Assembly: GCF_000018065.1 (NCBI RefSeq)
Contig: NC_009840.1
Coordinates: forward strand, 1-64,000
Direction: 5' to 3'
Length of the DNA stretch: 64,000 nt
Source: Prochlorococcus marinus str. MIT 9215
GTDB taxonomy: Bacteria > Cyanobacteriota > Cyanobacteriia > PCC-6307 > Cyanobiaceae
Within the stretch, counting starts at the first letter, position 1. Each line of letters starts with the position of its first letter. The notes beneath the pieces were generated by a model, which saw only the letters and a list, made by a program, of their open reading frames with translations, did no database searches and was not told where the DNA came from. Position numbers and translations under genes: made by a program. Below, piece by piece: positions 20,096 to 30,456 of the stretch.

Positions 20096-20325
20096 TGAAT
20101 TCTTTAAAGCATTTGGATCTTAAATCTGTTCCATGCCCTTTAAATGTTATTAAGATTAAATTGGCTTTGGAGAAGTTATCCAAAAATGAACAACTTATAG
20201 TTGAACTAGATAGAGGAGAACAAGAAGAAATGGTATTAAACAATTTAAAAGAGATGGGATGTTTGTTTAAACAATTCAATGAAAATGAAGAATTTATAAA
20301 AATAAAAATATTGAATGAAAAGTAA
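20095..20325 (+). CDS. TusA/SirA-family small protein
   Basis: The 76-residue protein resembles the TusA/YhhP family of sulfur-carrier proteins: LDLKSVPCPLNVIKIKLALEKL holds the single conserved Cys in a CPxN version of the usual CPxP, followed by a beta strand (EQLIVELDRGE) and an amphipathic helix (MVLNNLKEMG). TusA relays sulfur for tRNA thiolation or cofactor synthesis; here the substrate is unknown. Translation is coupled to dnaJ (1-bp overlap) and rsgA (11-bp overlap). Confidence 0.82.
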   Translation: MNSLKHLDLKSVPCPLNVIKIKLALEKLSKNEQLIVELDRGEQEEMVLNNLKEMGCLFKQFNENEEFIKIKILNEK

Positions 20326-21232
20326 TAGTAAACATTTAGGTTTGGTTACGAAAAAATTTAATGATTTTTTTTCAGTTGACATAAAAACTCAAGAAAAATA
20401 TGGAAATAGCGATAAATTTTTATGTAAGGTCAGGAAGTCTATAAATTTTAAGGATCAATTAATTTATGTTGGAGACCAAGTATTCATCGAAAATATTGAT
20501 TTAAAAAGAAAGCGCGCATTGATAACAAGTCTAAAAAAAAGAAAAAATTTATTAGTTAGACCCTCAGTTGCAAACATTTCTAATATATACATTACTTTTT
20601 CTGTTGAAGAACCAGAGTTAAATTTGTCTCAAGTTAATAGGTTTTTGATATCAGCAGAATCGATGGGAGTTGAAGTGTCATTAGTTTTGACAAAATGTGA
20701 TTTAATTTCAGATACAAGAAGATTTTTTTTAATCAATAAATTTGAGAAATGGGGTTATCAAGCAATAACTTTAAATTTAGAGAAATCTGATCACTTTAAT
20801 AATTTAATAGTTGAGTTAAAGAAAAAAGAGTGTTCAATTTTTATGGGACCATCTGGTGTTGGAAAAACTACTTTGCTTAATATGATAATTCCAGGTCTTC
20901 AAAATAGTACTGCTCCAGTTTCCAATAAAATTAAGAGAGGTAAAAACACTACTCGAAATGTTGAGTTATTTTCTATATCAAATCAAAGTTACATTGTAGA
21001 TACACCTGGTTTTAATATGCAACCTCTAAATGTTGATATTAGGTTGTTACCAAGTCTTTATTCAGAGATAAATAAACAGTTAATTGATGAAAAAATTAAC
21101 TGTAAATTTCGTAACTGCTTACATTTAAACGATGAAGGCTGTAATTTAAATAAATCTTTTGAAAGATATTCTTTTTATAAAGATATGATTGAGTCTTCTA
21201 AGAGTCACTATTATCAAAACCAGGAAGATTAA
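20315..21232 (+). CDS. rsgA: Small ribosomal subunit biogenesis GTPase RsgA
   Basis: RsgA is a circularly permuted GTPase that matures the 30S subunit. The order seen is diagnostic: OB-fold (about 1-85), then G4 TKCD at about 127, then G1 [12 protein letters not shown] at about 176, then G3 DTPGF at about 229, and a C-terminal zinc-binding knuckle [14 protein letters not shown] near 267. 305 residues, at the short end of normal. The ATG at 20315 lies inside the end of the TusA-like gene. The 3' end overlaps the convergent ybaB by 35 bp. Confidence 0.94.
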   Translation: MKSNSKHLGLVTKKFNDFFSVDIKTQEKYGNSDKFLCKVRKSINFKDQLIYVGDQVFIENIDLKRKRALITSLKKRKNLLVRPSVANISNIYITFSVEEPELNLSQVNRFLISAESMGVEVSLVLTKCDLISDTRRFFLINKFEKWGYQAITLNLEKSDHFNNLIVELKKKECSIFMGPSGVGKTTLLNMIIPGLQNSTAPVSNKIKRGKNTTRNVELFSISNQSYIVDTPGFNMQPLNVDIRLLPSLYSEINKQLIDEKINCKFRNCLHLNDEGCNLNKSFERYSFYKDMIESSKSHYYQNQED

Positions 21233-21548
21233 GATTTAATCCACCAGTCAAATCATTCATCCTTTCTTTCATAGTTGTCGTAGATGATTCATGAGCTTTT
21301 TGAATAGCTTGTAAAATATTTTTCTCTATTTTTTCTTTATCTGCATTTAAGATATTTTCTTGAACTTCTACCTTTAATGGAAGTTGGTTTCCACTTATCC
21401 AGACTTTTATCATTTCATCATCACTTTTTCCTTCAATTTCCATATTTTCAAGTTCATCTTGCAATTTTTGAGCATCTTGCTGAATTTGTTTAGCTTTTTT
21501 AAAAGCTTCTGTAAGTTGTCCAAAGTTAGGAAGTCCAAAACCCGCCAT
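21198..21548 (-). CDS. YbaB/EbfC family nucleoid-associated protein
   Basis: The 116-residue protein has the YbaB pattern: a first helix with [26 protein letters not shown], a central beta sheet (VKVWISGN-like and LPLKVEV) and a C-terminal helix [25 protein letters not shown]. YbaB dimers bind DNA without strict sequence demand. It is the promoter-distal gene after murC and murB, with an 18-bp gap to murB, and overlaps rsgA by 35 bp at the 3' end. Confidence 0.92.
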   Translation of the reverse strand: MAGFGLPNFGQLTEAFKKAKQIQQDAQKLQDELENMEIEGKSDDEMIKVWISGNQLPLKVEVQENILNADKEKIEKNILQAIQKAHESSTTTMKERMNDLTGGLNLNLPGFDNSDS

Positions 21549-21566
21549 TTTGTAAAAAAAGTTTCT

Positions 21567-22460
21567 TTAGTTAGGATAGTCAAAACCAATCATTCTTACT
21601 TCCGGTTGCAAAAAAACTCCTTTATTTTGTAGTACTTTTTGTTGAATCACTGTTATTAATTCATAAATATCTTTTGAACTGGCTGAAGAAGTGTTAATTA
21701 TAAAATTTGAATGCATTGTAGAAATTTCTGCACCGCCAATTTTAAATCCCTTTAAACCTAAATCATCAATTAGTTTTGCTGCATAATTATTTTCAGGATT
21801 TTTAAAAACACTACCAAAACTTGGTTGATGATATGGTTGTGTTTCTATTTTTAATTTAAGGTTATTTTTCGTTTTTTGAATTAATTGTTCGAGATTTCCA
21901 TTAGGCTCAAAATGTAGTCTTGCACTAACAATTGTTAAGTCATTTTTTTGAAAGGAGCTAAATCTATACTTAAAATTTATATCTTTTTTTTTAATTTCAA
22001 GTTTTTCAAGAGTTTTATTATTTATAACTTTTACGGAAATAAGATTTTTTGCGAGGGATAAATTACCAGTGCCAGCATTCATGTAAATTGCTCCTCCTAA
22101 TGTTCCTGGAATTCCTACAGCCCATTCACCTCCTTGTAAACCATTTTTAGCAAGAGAATTAGATAATGTTGGGAGCATTACGCCTGCTTCCGCCTCAACG
22201 ATTCCTGAATGTGGTTCTATAGTTAATGATTTCATTTTTTTTGTACATACAACTAAACCTTTAATGAAAATATTATTTATTAAAAGATTTGAACCTGCGC
22301 CAATTATTTGGCATCTTTGTTTGTTTAAATTAGCCCATTTTATTAGATATAAAAATTCGTCAATGTTTCTAGGCTCAGCAAAATATTCAGCCACTCCTCC
22401 CACTTTTATAGTTGTATAACTACTTAAATTACAGTTCTCAGAGAAATTTTTTTTATTCAT
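21567..22460 (-). CDS. murB: UDP-N-acetylenolpyruvoylglucosamine reductase
   Basis: MurB is an FAD enzyme that reduces UDP-GlcNAc-enolpyruvate to UDP-MurNAc. Visible motifs: TTIKVGGVAEYF near residue 15, IIGAGSNLLIN near 54, GIPGTLGGAIYMNAG near 115 with the FAD contact, the catalytic Ser/Glu region QPSFGSVFKNP near 211 and a final QPEVRMIGF. 297 residues, the type II length. It lies 16 bp after murC, so both are expressed together. Confidence 0.96.
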   Translation of the reverse strand: MNKKNFSENCNLSSYTTIKVGGVAEYFAEPRNIDEFLYLIKWANLNKQRCQIIGAGSNLLINNIFIKGLVVCTKKMKSLTIEPHSGIVEAEAGVMLPTLSNSLAKNGLQGGEWAVGIPGTLGGAIYMNAGTGNLSLAKNLISVKVINNKTLEKLEIKKKDINFKYRFSSFQKNDLTIVSARLHFEPNGNLEQLIQKTKNNLKLKIETQPYHQPSFGSVFKNPENNYAAKLIDDLGLKGFKIGGAEISTMHSNFIINTSSASSKDIYELITVIQQKVLQNKGVFLQPEVRMIGFDYPN

Positions 22461-22476
22461 AAATTAGTGATTTATT

Positions 22477-23883
22477 TTAATTTTTTTCTTTTAAAATCGA
22501 CCAGAAATCATGACAATCGCCAGCTCCCATATTCAAAATTAAGTCCCCTTTTTGAGTTAATTCGTAAAAATTCTCTGTAATTTTATGATAATTATTGATA
22601 TAACAAACATTTTTATTTTTTTTATAAATTAAATCAGTAATAATTTTTGAAGTAATTCTATCTTCATTTTCCTCTCCTGCTCCATAAATACTGGTTACAT
22701 AAATGACATCCGCTTTTGATAATTCTTCAGCGAATTCTCTAGTAAATTGTTTTACTCGAGAGTATCTATGAGGTTGAAATATCGCTATTAATCTACTTTT
22801 TTGAAATTCATTATTATTTTTTTGCTTAATAAATAATTTTCCAAGTTTAATTGTCTCTTTTATTTCGTTTGGGTGATGTGCATAATCATCGTATAAAAGT
22901 CTTTCATTTATTTGGCCTCTGAATTCAAATCTTTTTTTTGGCAGTTTAAGATATTTTATATTTCTCTTAATTTCTATAAAATCTACACCTATCATTCTCG
23001 AAGCTGCTATTGCTGCGGTGATATTAGATAGATTGTGTAATCCCGGTATCGGAATATTTAAATTACTAACAAAATTTCCATGTTCATAATATTTACCAAT
23101 CGTATATTTTGAATTAATTTGAGTCGGTATTATTGCATAAGCTACGTTTTTGGTAGTAGTGTTTGACCATTTACTATTAGAAAAAAAATTATTTCTTGAG
23201 GTTTCACAATCAAAATTGAGTAATAATTTTTTAGAGTTTTTAGCGAAACTTCTGAAAGAAGATATGACTTCATTTAAATCAGAAAAATGATCGCAATGAT
23301 CAAAATCAATGTTATTGATTATTCCAATATCAGATTTATATTGATTAATTGTCCCATCAGATTCATCAACTTCAGCTACTAAATATTTTGTATTTTCTAA
23401 ATGACAATTAGAGTTGTAGATAGGGATTATTCCTCCAGTTATCGAAGAAGAATCATGTGTACATAATTCAAGTATTGTAGAAAGAAATGTACTGGTTGAT
23501 GTTTTGCCGTGGCTGCCTGCTACTGCAAATGCAGTGTAAGTCTCCATGAGCATTGCAAGTATCTCCGAACGATGTTTTATTGACAAATTTTTTGCTCTGC
23601 AGTAAAAAAATTCTTCATTTTCTGGCTTAATTGCGGAGCTTACAACAAAATTTATCAATTTGTTGGTAAATTTTGAAATTACAAATTCAATATTTTGTTG
23701 AACTTGAGAAGTAAAGATTACTGCACCTAATTCCTCTAATCTATTAGTTTCATTGTTTTTAACTAAATCAGATCCTGAAATTGAACAACCTTTTTTAAGT
23801 AAACCCATTGCTAATGCTGACATTCCAATACCTCCGATCCCAATAAAATGGAAATGACTTTTCAATAGAAATTCTTTATCCAA
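22477..23883 (-). CDS. murC: UDP-N-acetylmuramate-L-alanine ligase
   Basis: MurC adds the first amino acid to the peptidoglycan stem. Motifs: FIGIGGIGMSALA at about 13, the ATP loop AGSHGKTSTS at about 121, EVDESDGT at about 170, the YDDYAHHPNEI of the ligase C-terminal half at about 334 and QPHRYSR at about 371. 468 residues. It is first in murC-murB-ybaB and divergent from gap2 across a 193-bp intergenic region. Confidence 0.97.
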   Translation of the reverse strand: MDKEFLLKSHFHFIGIGGIGMSALAMGLLKKGCSISGSDLVKNNETNRLEELGAVIFTSQVQQNIEFVISKFTNKLINFVVSSAIKPENEEFFYCRAKNLSIKHRSEILAMLMETYTAFAVAGSHGKTSTSTFLSTILELCTHDSSSITGGIIPIYNSNCHLENTKYLVAEVDESDGTINQYKSDIGIINNIDFDHCDHFSDLNEVISSFRSFAKNSKKLLLNFDCETSRNNFFSNSKWSNTTTKNVAYAIIPTQINSKYTIGKYYEHGNFVSNLNIPIPGLHNLSNITAAIAASRMIGVDFIEIKRNIKYLKLPKKRFEFRGQINERLLYDDYAHHPNEIKETIKLGKLFIKQKNNNEFQKSRLIAIFQPHRYSRVKQFTREFAEELSKADVIYVTSIYGAGEENEDRITSKIITDLIYKKNKNVCYINNYHKITENFYELTQKGDLILNMGAGDCHDFWSILKEKN

Positions 23884-24034
23884 TGTTTGCCTTTTACTTA
23901 AATCAAAATAACTTCTAGGTAGAAATTTGCTATTTTTTCTTCAAAAAAAAATGTTTTTTTTCTTGAATTAATACAAAACTAGTCTTATTTGCTTAATAAA
24001 TCAAAAAAAACTTACGTTATTGCACAAAATTCAG

Positions 24035-24040
24035 TATGAT
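24035..24040 (+). promoter_or_regulatory. Possible -10 element of gap2
   Basis: TATGAT lies 37 bases before the gap2 ATG in the divergent murC/gap2 region. No good -35 is found at 17 bases, as is common in cyanobacterial promoters. Supported only by the match and position. Confidence 0.3.
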
Positions 24041-24076
24041 CAGCAACTTAGGTTAATCATTTAGAAATTATTAGTT

Positions 24077-25099
24077 ATGACTTTGCGTGTTGCAATTAAC
24101 GGCTTTGGAAGAATAGGTCGAAATTTTATGCGTTGTTGGCTTAGTAGAGGGGCTTACACCAATATTGAAGTAGTTGGAATTAATGTCACCTCTGATCCCA
24201 AGACTAATGCTCATTTATTAAAGTACGATTCAGTCCTTGGTAAACTTGATGGTGTTGATATTCAATATACTGATGATAGTTTTGTAATTAATAACAAGAC
24301 AATTAAGTGTTTCTCTGATCGAAACCCACTTAATCTTCCTTGGAAAGACTGGGGTGTAGACTTAGTTATTGAATCTACTGGAGTTTTTAATACAGATGTA
24401 GGTGCAAGTAAGCACTTAGAGGTCGGAGCAAAAAAAGTTATCTTAACTGCACCTGGTAAAGGTGATGGTGTTGGTACTTATGTCGTTGGAGTTAATGCTG
24501 ATACATATAAACACAAAGATTATGATATTTTAAGTAATGCTAGTTGTACAACAAATTGTTTAGCTCCAGTAGTTAAAATTTTAGACCAAACTTTTGGTAT
24601 TAACAAAGGTTTGATGACTACAATTCATAGTTATACAGGCGATCAAAGAATTTTAGATAATAGTCATAGAGATTTAAGAAGGGCTAGAGCCGCAGCCACA
24701 AATATTGTTCCTACTTCTACAGGTGCTGCAAAAGCAGTAGCACTTGTATACCCAGAAATGAAAGGTAAATTAACAGGAATTGCAATGAGAGTTCCAACTC
24801 CTAACGTTTCAGCAGTAGATTTCGTTTTTGAATCTTCTAAATCTGTCACAACCGAAGAAGTCAATCATGCTCTTAAGGAAGCATCTCTAGGCTCAATGAA
24901 GGGCATTATTAAGTATGGTGATGAACCATTAGTGTCAAGCGATTATGCAGGTACCGATGAATCATCTATTGTAGATAGTGATCTCACTATGTGTATCGGA
25001 GATAATCTTGTAAAAGTTCTTGCATGGTATGACAATGAGTGGGGTTATAGTCAGAGAGTTGTAGATTTAGCAGAGGTTGTTGCTAAAAATTGGGAATGA
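24077..25099 (+). CDS. gap2: Glyceraldehyde-3-phosphate dehydrogenase, Calvin-cycle type
   Basis: This is the photosynthetic Gap2 that reduces 1,3-bisphosphoglycerate with NADPH or NADH in the Calvin cycle. The Rossmann start is [13 protein letters not shown] (5-17); the catalytic Cys157 is in [12 protein letters not shown]. The stretch [17 protein letters not shown] after the second beta strand is the cyanobacterial Gap2 pattern linked to dual cofactor use, rather than the NAD-only form with an acidic residue. 340 residues. Codon use is the most regular in the window, consistent with high expression. Confidence 0.96.
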   Translation: MTLRVAINGFGRIGRNFMRCWLSRGAYTNIEVVGINVTSDPKTNAHLLKYDSVLGKLDGVDIQYTDDSFVINNKTIKCFSDRNPLNLPWKDWGVDLVIESTGVFNTDVGASKHLEVGAKKVILTAPGKGDGVGTYVVGVNADTYKHKDYDILSNASCTTNCLAPVVKILDQTFGINKGLMTTIHSYTGDQRILDNSHRDLRRARAAATNIVPTSTGAAKAVALVYPEMKGKLTGIAMRVPTPNVSAVDFVFESSKSVTTEEVNHALKEASLGSMKGIIKYGDEPLVSSDYAGTDESSIVDSDLTMCIGDNLVKVLAWYDNEWGYSQRVVDLAEVVAKNWE

Positions 25100-26104
25100 T
25101 TAAAAGTGTCTGAAAGGTGTGTTATTAAATAATTTGTTTTTTTTATTATCTTTAAATTCAATTGATGGTTCACCATCAACAAAACAACCAATCTTTTTAA
25201 TGTCTTTATCAAGTTTACATAATTTATTTGCCCATTTTTTTGGTAATGAGAAAACTAATTCGTAATCTTCACCTCCAAAAAAATAATATTCGTCCCATTT
25301 ATTTCCTTTAGGCCAATTTTTGTCTTTAGGTATTTTTTCATAATTTATAATTGCTTTACAGTTGCTAGCTATTGCTAAATCTTGTAAGGCTTGAAATAGA
25401 CCATCGCTACTATCAGTACATCCTATTCTGTTTATTTTTTTGTTGGAGCGTGTTTTGAGGAGATCATTTAAAAAATTTGGGTAAACTTTTGGGCGACAAA
25501 AATGTTCAATTGACTTACTGATTAATTTTTCATTGAGAGAAAATTCATTATTGAAATTAGTTTTATTTTTTATCAAAAATCCTAGTTTGCTAAGACCATG
25601 AATTCCTGTAGTTAAGATGATATCTCCTGGTTTACATGCGTTTCTTCGTAATTCAAGTTCACCTTGAATTCCAAAGGCCGTAATTGAAATGATTATGTCA
25701 TCCCCCTTACAGCAATCTCCTCCAAGAATTTTACCTCCATATTCTTTTAATGCTTTATTTATTCCTTTGTATAATTCTTCAATCCAAATCCACTCTGTTC
25801 TGGGAGGTAGAACCAAGCTTATTGTAATACCTATAGTTTTCCTGCTTCCACTCGATAATAAGTCAGAGATATTGCTAACAACTGCTTTCCATCCAAGGTC
25901 TTTAGGGCAAATAGTAATGTTATTGAAATGAACATTTTCTACCAAAGAATCAGTATTAACAAGTAAATTTTCATTTTTAGTTTTGATTAAAGCGCAATCA
26001 TCTGAAACTTGATTTTTAGGCATAAATTTTCCTAGCCTATTTATTAATTCTTTTTCCCCAATATCTTCTAATATTTCTTTATGCATTTGATTTGAGGTTT
26101 TCAA
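25100..26104 (-). CDS. thiL: Thiamine-monophosphate kinase
   Basis: ThiL phosphorylates thiamine monophosphate to the active diphosphate. The sequence shows the family pattern: DCALIKT near residue 37, NTDSLVENVHF near 50, WKAVVSNISDLLSSG near 73, GGDCCKGDDIIIS near 122, the CTDSSDGL segment near 228 and FFGGEDYELVFS near 275. 334 residues. It abuts the stop of gap2 (convergent, no gap) and its start overlaps the upstream cyclophilin gene by 26 bp, so it is translationally linked to it. Confidence 0.94.
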   Translation of the reverse strand: MKTSNQMHKEILEDIGEKELINRLGKFMPKNQVSDDCALIKTKNENLLVNTDSLVENVHFNNITICPKDLGWKAVVSNISDLLSSGSRKTIGITISLVLPPRTEWIWIEELYKGINKALKEYGGKILGGDCCKGDDIIISITAFGIQGELELRRNACKPGDIILTTGIHGLSKLGFLIKNKTNFNNEFSLNEKLISKSIEHFCRPKVYPNFLNDLLKTRSNKKINRIGCTDSSDGLFQALQDLAIASNCKAIINYEKIPKDKNWPKGNKWDEYYFFGGEDYELVFSLPKKWANKLCKLDKDIKKIGCFVDGEPSIEFKDNKKNKLFNNTPFRHF

Positions 26105-27170
26105 TCCCTTCTAAAACATCAATCGAAATTATTGTGTCATCTTTAGTAAGCTCTTCTAATACATCAAATCCATTCACTACGTATCCAAAGGCAGCGTTCC
26201 TCCCATCAATCAAATTGCGACCTGCTGGATTTAATTCTGCTTCGTATAAAAAGAAGAAAAATTGCGATGAGCCATCATCAACTGCGGAATTCGAATGGGA
26301 CCATCCTAGAGTTCCAAGTGTTGCAAAAGGTAATGTTGGCGTCTCTGTGTAAAGACCTAAATCTTCAAAAGTTTGATTATAAAAAGTATTTTTTTCATCA
26401 GGAATTCTAATTTCTAGCGGAACGTGACGTTCTTCGTTTGTTTCAGGATCTATGTAACCAATATCTGCACCTATTGGATCCCCTGTTTGAAGTACGAAAA
26501 ATTCTTCTGCTCTGTTAATAGGTAAATCTTTGTAGAACTTTTTTGAAGATAAATCTATAAATGCTCCAGCTGTAAGTGGAGCGTTAAATCCGTCCACAAT
26601 AGCTTGCATATCTCCTTTGGAGGTTTTGATATTGACTGTTGCTCTGCCAAGTAATCTTGGTAAATTATCAAATTCCTCGGGAATAGAGTATGGAAATTCA
26701 TTTGGTAGAAAATATTCTTCTATTCCACCTATTTTATCTAAAGCATCTCTTCGGGTCGCTATGAATGAGTATTTATCTTTTGATTTAGAGTAATCTTGAA
26801 GGCTATCAAAATTTTCTTTGAGCTCTAAAAATGTCTTTTCAGCAATTTTCTTTTTATCTTTTGGTAATTCTTGAATAATTTTATTTTGGTATTTTTTTAG
26901 TAAAGATTGACATTTTGTAACAGTTTTTGTTAGGGCGGGCCATCTGCTTCCTCTTACAAGGTCACTAGTTTCTTCCAATTTGTGTTGAATTTCTTGCAAC
27001 TCAACTTGCTTGATAGGGAGTGCATTTCTGAGGATTGCATTAGGGTCTTTTACTGCATTTCCAGTAGGTAAATCGGCTAGTACTTGAATCGGTTTAGAGA
27101 GAAAAATATGTAAAATAACAATTGATAAGATTAAGAAAAGTTTGTTCTGATTTGATAAGAATTTTTGCAT
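26079..27170 (-). CDS. Cyclophilin-type peptidyl-prolyl isomerase, TLP40/CYP38-like
   Basis: The 363-residue protein begins with a signal peptide (hydrophobic at about 10-32, ending PIQVLAD), a helical N-terminal domain (about 40-160), then a cyclophilin fold (about 180-360) with [29 protein letters not shown] and GRNAAFGYV. This architecture is that of the lumenal TLP40/CYP38 proteins, which assist photosystem II assembly in plants. The usual active-site His region reads GRNAAFG, so isomerase activity may be weak; that is an inference. It is cotranscribed with thiL (26-bp overlap) and divergent from efp. Confidence 0.88.
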   Translation of the reverse strand: MQKFLSNQNKLFLILSIVILHIFLSKPIQVLADLPTGNAVKDPNAILRNALPIKQVELQEIQHKLEETSDLVRGSRWPALTKTVTKCQSLLKKYQNKIIQELPKDKKKIAEKTFLELKENFDSLQDYSKSKDKYSFIATRRDALDKIGGIEEYFLPNEFPYSIPEEFDNLPRLLGRATVNIKTSKGDMQAIVDGFNAPLTAGAFIDLSSKKFYKDLPINRAEEFFVLQTGDPIGADIGYIDPETNEERHVPLEIRIPDEKNTFYNQTFEDLGLYTETPTLPFATLGTLGWSHSNSAVDDGSSQFFFFLYEAELNPAGRNLIDGRNAAFGYVVNGFDVLEELTKDDTIISIDVLEGIENLKSNA

Positions 27171-27213
27171 AGCTCTCTTGCAGGTTTATGATCCTTGGGG
27201 ATGTAATACAGGA

Positions 27214-27774
27214 ATGATTTCCAGTAACGATTTTCGCACAGGAACCACCATCGAATTGGATGGACAAGTTTGGCGTGTTGTAGAATTTCTACATGTCAAG
27301 CCTGGTAAGGGTTCTGCTTTCGTGCGAACAAAATTAAAATCAGTTCAAAGCGGCAACGTGGTTGAAAAAACTTTTCGAGCCGGAGAATCAGTACAGCAGG
27401 CTATCCTTGAGAAGTCTAACCTGCAACATACTTATGTGGAGTCTGGCGATTATGTTTTTATGGATATGTCAAGTTTTGAAGAGACAAGACTCACCTCTGA
27501 ACAAATTGGTAGAGGAGCAAAGTATTTGAAAGAGGGAATGGAAGTTAATGTAATTTTCCATAATGGTAAAGTTTTAGAAGTAGAGCTTCCAATATCAATT
27601 ACTTTGAAAGTTACAGAGACTGATCCTGGAGTTAAAGGTGATACTGCTAGTGGGGGCACGAAACCAGCTATTCTAGAAACAGGTGCTCAAGTTATGGTTC
27701 CTTTATTTATTTCTGTGGGAGAAATGATTAAAGTTGATACTCGTAATGATAGTTATCTTGGACGTGAAAATTAA
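27214..27774 (+). CDS. efp: Translation elongation factor P
   Basis: EF-P relieves ribosome stalling at polyproline. It is a 186-residue protein starting [17 protein letters not shown], with the tip loop [11 protein letters not shown] (the Lys is at the position modified in other bacteria) and the ending [13 protein letters not shown] chose the ATG at 27214. A TTG 36 bases upstream is in frame but adds 12 residues not found in EF-P. The stop overlaps the accB start by one base (TAATG). Confidence 0.97.
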   Translation: MISSNDFRTGTTIELDGQVWRVVEFLHVKPGKGSAFVRTKLKSVQSGNVVEKTFRAGESVQQAILEKSNLQHTYVESGDYVFMDMSSFEETRLTSEQIGRGAKYLKEGMEVNVIFHNGKVLEVELPISITLKVTETDPGVKGDTASGGTKPAILETGAQVMVPLFISVGEMIKVDTRNDSYLGREN

Positions 27775-28280
27775 TGGCTATGAAATTAGATCATGAAGAC
27801 TTAAATCGCTTAATAGAGAAAATCTCTTCAAGTGATATACAAGAGTTCTTGTTAGAGGGAGAAGATTTTAAACTCGAAATAAAAAGGAATTTATTTCATC
27901 AGAACCAAGTTATTAATAATTTAGATTCTAATACTTCATTTGAAGAACAAACAAATGCTAATCAAAAAACTATTAGTGATAATATTCCTGTGGTTAATGA
28001 GCCTGAAGCGCCTCAGGTAGCACCTCCAGGGCGCTCTGACCTAACTGAAATTATCTCACCCATGGTGGGTACATTTTATAGGGCTGCAGCGCCTGGTGAG
28101 GAGCCATTTGTCGAAGTAGGAAATAATGTTAAGGTTGGTCAAACTATTTGTATTTTGGAAGCAATGAAGTTAATGAATGAAATTGAATCCGAATTTAATG
28201 CTGAAATAGTAGAGATTCTCGTTGAAAATGGGACTCCAGTGGAATTTGGTCAAGTTTTAATGCGTGTTAAGCAGTCTTGA
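27774..28280 (+). CDS. accB: Acetyl-CoA carboxylase biotin carboxyl carrier protein
   Basis: AccB carries biotin for fatty-acid synthesis. An N-terminal helix-turn region (about 1-45) is followed by an Asn/Glu-rich and Pro-rich linker (about 45-88) and the biotinyl domain: SPMVGTFYRAAAPGEEPFVE and the biotinylation site EAMKLMNE with Lys132. 168 residues. Efp and accB adjacency is widespread in bacteria. The 3' end overlaps pdxA by 24 bp (convergent). Confidence 0.97.
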   Translation: MAMKLDHEDLNRLIEKISSSDIQEFLLEGEDFKLEIKRNLFHQNQVINNLDSNTSFEEQTNANQKTISDNIPVVNEPEAPQVAPPGRSDLTEIISPMVGTFYRAAAPGEEPFVEVGNNVKVGQTICILEAMKLMNEIESEFNAEIVEILVENGTPVEFGQVLMRVKQS

Positions 28281-29291
28281 ATTGTTAGTCATTTCTATAG
28301 CAGTTTTTATAGCCTCAATCATGCTCTGAGATTGGGCAATTCCTTTGCCAGCAATATCAAATCCTGTTCCATGATCCGGAGATGTTCTTATAAAAGGTAA
28401 ACCGATTGTGGTATTGACTGAGTAATGAAGGGCTATTACTTTCATTGGAATTAAACCTTGATCATGATACATAGCAAGAATGCCATCATGCTTTTCAGCT
28501 TTTTTGTCATTCCATGCTTTTACGGAAGAATTCCAGCAGCTATCTGGTGATAAAGGGCCTAATAAATTAATATCTCTATTCTTCTTATTCCACGTAATTA
28601 ATGCATCATTGAGCCAATCTTTTTCTTCATGACCTAAAATTCCTTCTTCGCCGGCATGAGGGTTTAATCCTGCTACTTTTAAAATAGGTTTATCAGAAAA
28701 GGTATTGCAAAAATCTTTGAAAAGATCTAATTTGGAGTGAATTAATTCTGCAGTTAATTGCTTGGGAACCTCACAAAGTGCTATGTGGGTTGTAGCTAGT
28801 AAAGTATTAAATCTCCAACCTGTAATTGGTGATTTGGCTGTGAATAACATTCCAACTTTTCTTACACCACACGATTTTGCCAATACTTCGGTTTGACCAG
28901 AGAAGTAATGACCTGCTAAGGACCATGATTTCTTGCAAATTGGTCCAGTTACAAGAGCTGAATTCGGATATTGTTTTACAATTTCAATTGCTTTTGTTAG
29001 GTAATAAAAACTTGAATTACCATAACTTGATTTAGTGTCATTGTCTGATAAAGATATTGCGAGATCATGTATCTTTAAATTTTTAGGATTTGCAAGGTTT
29101 TTTAATCCTAAGGATTTAAGATGTCTATACGTATAAATTAGATTTTTTTTTGATCCAACTAATATGAAGTCAATATTTTTTGGTATCTCATGAGAACAAA
29201 GTGCTTTTAAGATTATTTCAGGTCCAATACCTGACTCATCTCCGACGCTTATTACTATCTTCAATTTTTTATTTATATTCTGATAATTCAT
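28257..29291 (-). CDS. pdxA: 4-hydroxythreonine-4-phosphate dehydrogenase
   Basis: PdxA acts in DXP-dependent pyridoxal phosphate synthesis. Motifs: SVGDESGIGPEIILKAL at the N-terminus, TGPICKKSW, the metal-binding GLNPHAGEEG, MYHDQGLIPMKVI and RTSPDHGTGFDIAGKG. I chose the ATG at 29291, giving 344 residues. The longer frame starts at a TTG (29333) inside the upstream gene and adds 14 poorly conserved residues. It follows the SDR gene closely. Confidence 0.95.
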   Translation of the reverse strand: MNYQNINKKLKIVISVGDESGIGPEIILKALCSHEIPKNIDFILVGSKKNLIYTYRHLKSLGLKNLANPKNLKIHDLAISLSDNDTKSSYGNSSFYYLTKAIEIVKQYPNSALVTGPICKKSWSLAGHYFSGQTEVLAKSCGVRKVGMLFTAKSPITGWRFNTLLATTHIALCEVPKQLTAELIHSKLDLFKDFCNTFSDKPILKVAGLNPHAGEEGILGHEEKDWLNDALITWNKKNRDINLLGPLSPDSCWNSSVKAWNDKKAEKHDGILAMYHDQGLIPMKVIALHYSVNTTIGLPFIRTSPDHGTGFDIAGKGIAQSQSMIEAIKTAIEMTNNSRLLNTH

Positions 29292-29314
29292 AAAAATTTT
29301 TTTAGATGTATTTT

Positions 29315-30193
29315 TTAAATATTCTGATAGCAATTTTTTAAGCCTTTTTTATAATTTTTATAAATTAGTTTATATCCGAGTGTTTGGCATAAAAGTTTAT
29401 TAGAAACTTTTCTATTTTCCATCCAAAAAGATTGTGCGATAGGGGATAATTCCTCTTTTGCATCCTCAAATAATATTGGCTTTGGCATTGTTAAACCAAG
29501 TAAATCGTAGCAATATTGAATAACTTCTATCTGAGAACAGGGTTTATCATCTGCAATATTAATAATTTGGTAAAACTTAAGGGAATTTTTATTTTGTAAT
29601 AGATATATTATTGCATTCGTTATATCAGCAACATGAATTCTTGAAAATACCTGATTTTTTTTAGATATAACGCGAATTTTTTTATTTTTTATTGCTTCAA
29701 AAGTGGATCTTCCAGGCCCATAAATACCGGGTAATCTAAAAATTTGTACAGGTAAACCTGAGTCAATCCATTCTTTTTCACAATTTAATCTTTTATGACT
29801 TCTTTTTTGAAGAGGGTTCGGTTCGTCAATTTCAGAAACCCAATCACCTTTGGTGTGACCATAAACACCTGTTGTAGATAAATAGCCAACCCATTCAAGG
29901 GACAAACTTTTGAGTCTATTTTTAAGACATTTTAATACTGGATCATTTCCATTTTTGTCGGGCGGTATACAACTGAGAATATGTGTGACACCATCAAAAA
30001 TTTTTTTATGAGGAACCACGTCGCTGTCGCTGTTGAACACAAAGCTATATGGATCTTTTTTTTCAGATCTCGAACTTGTTAAAGCAGTACAACCTAATTG
30101 CCTTATTGTTTTTGCAAAGAAACTTCCGCTGAAACCACATCCCAAGATTAAAAATTTGTTTCTATTACTAAGTGTACTTGCGGGACTCTTCAT
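29315..30193 (-). CDS. SDR-family NAD-dependent epimerase/dehydratase-like protein
   Basis: The 292-residue protein has an N-terminal Rossmann glycine motif LGCGFSGSFFAK (about 17-28), a YLSTTGVYG segment (about 118-126) with the SDR-type Tyr, FRLPGIYGPGRS (about 167-178) and IHVADI (about 202). This matches the extended SDR subfamily seen as YeeZ-like proteins; the substrate is unknown. The usual YxxxK Lys is not obvious. It lies directly upstream of pdxA on the same strand. Confidence 0.85.
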   Translation of the reverse strand: MKSPASTLSNRNKFLILGCGFSGSFFAKTIRQLGCTALTSSRSEKKDPYSFVFNSDSDVVPHKKIFDGVTHILSCIPPDKNGNDPVLKCLKNRLKSLSLEWVGYLSTTGVYGHTKGDWVSEIDEPNPLQKRSHKRLNCEKEWIDSGLPVQIFRLPGIYGPGRSTFEAIKNKKIRVISKKNQVFSRIHVADITNAIIYLLQNKNSLKFYQIINIADDKPCSQIEVIQYCYDLLGLTMPKPILFEDAKEELSPIAQSFWMENRKVSNKLLCQTLGYKLIYKNYKKGLKNCYQNI

Positions 30194-30225
30194 GCGTTGA
30201 TATAGTAGTACATATGTATTAGTTA

Positions 30226-30456
30226 ATGATGAAGACAGTTCTTAAGTCTGATTTAAAATCTAAAACTTATTGCATTAGCAAAAGTTATAGTCGTCTTACA
30301 GAAAAAGATACCAGTTTAATTAATTTTAAATTCTACCAAAAATTATTTGTACTTCTCATTTCATTTTCTGTAATTTTAATATTCTCCGAATCGCCAAGAG
30401 AATTGGGCAATATATGTGAGACTTACAACTCTAGTAAAATATGTAATGTTTGGTAG
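30226..30456 (+). CDS. Small single-span membrane protein, unknown
   Basis: The 76-residue protein has a basic N-terminus, one hydrophobic segment at about residues 42-56 (KLFVLLISFSVILIF) and a short C-terminal part with two Cys (ICETYNSSKICNVW) that could form a disulfide outside the membrane. Two ATG codons open it (30226, 30229). Its stop abuts the stop of the HNH gene (convergent, zero gap). I do not recognise a family. Confidence 0.6.
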   Translation: MMKTVLKSDLKSKTYCISKSYSRLTEKDTSLINFKFYQKLFVLLISFSVILIFSESPRELGNICETYNSSKICNVW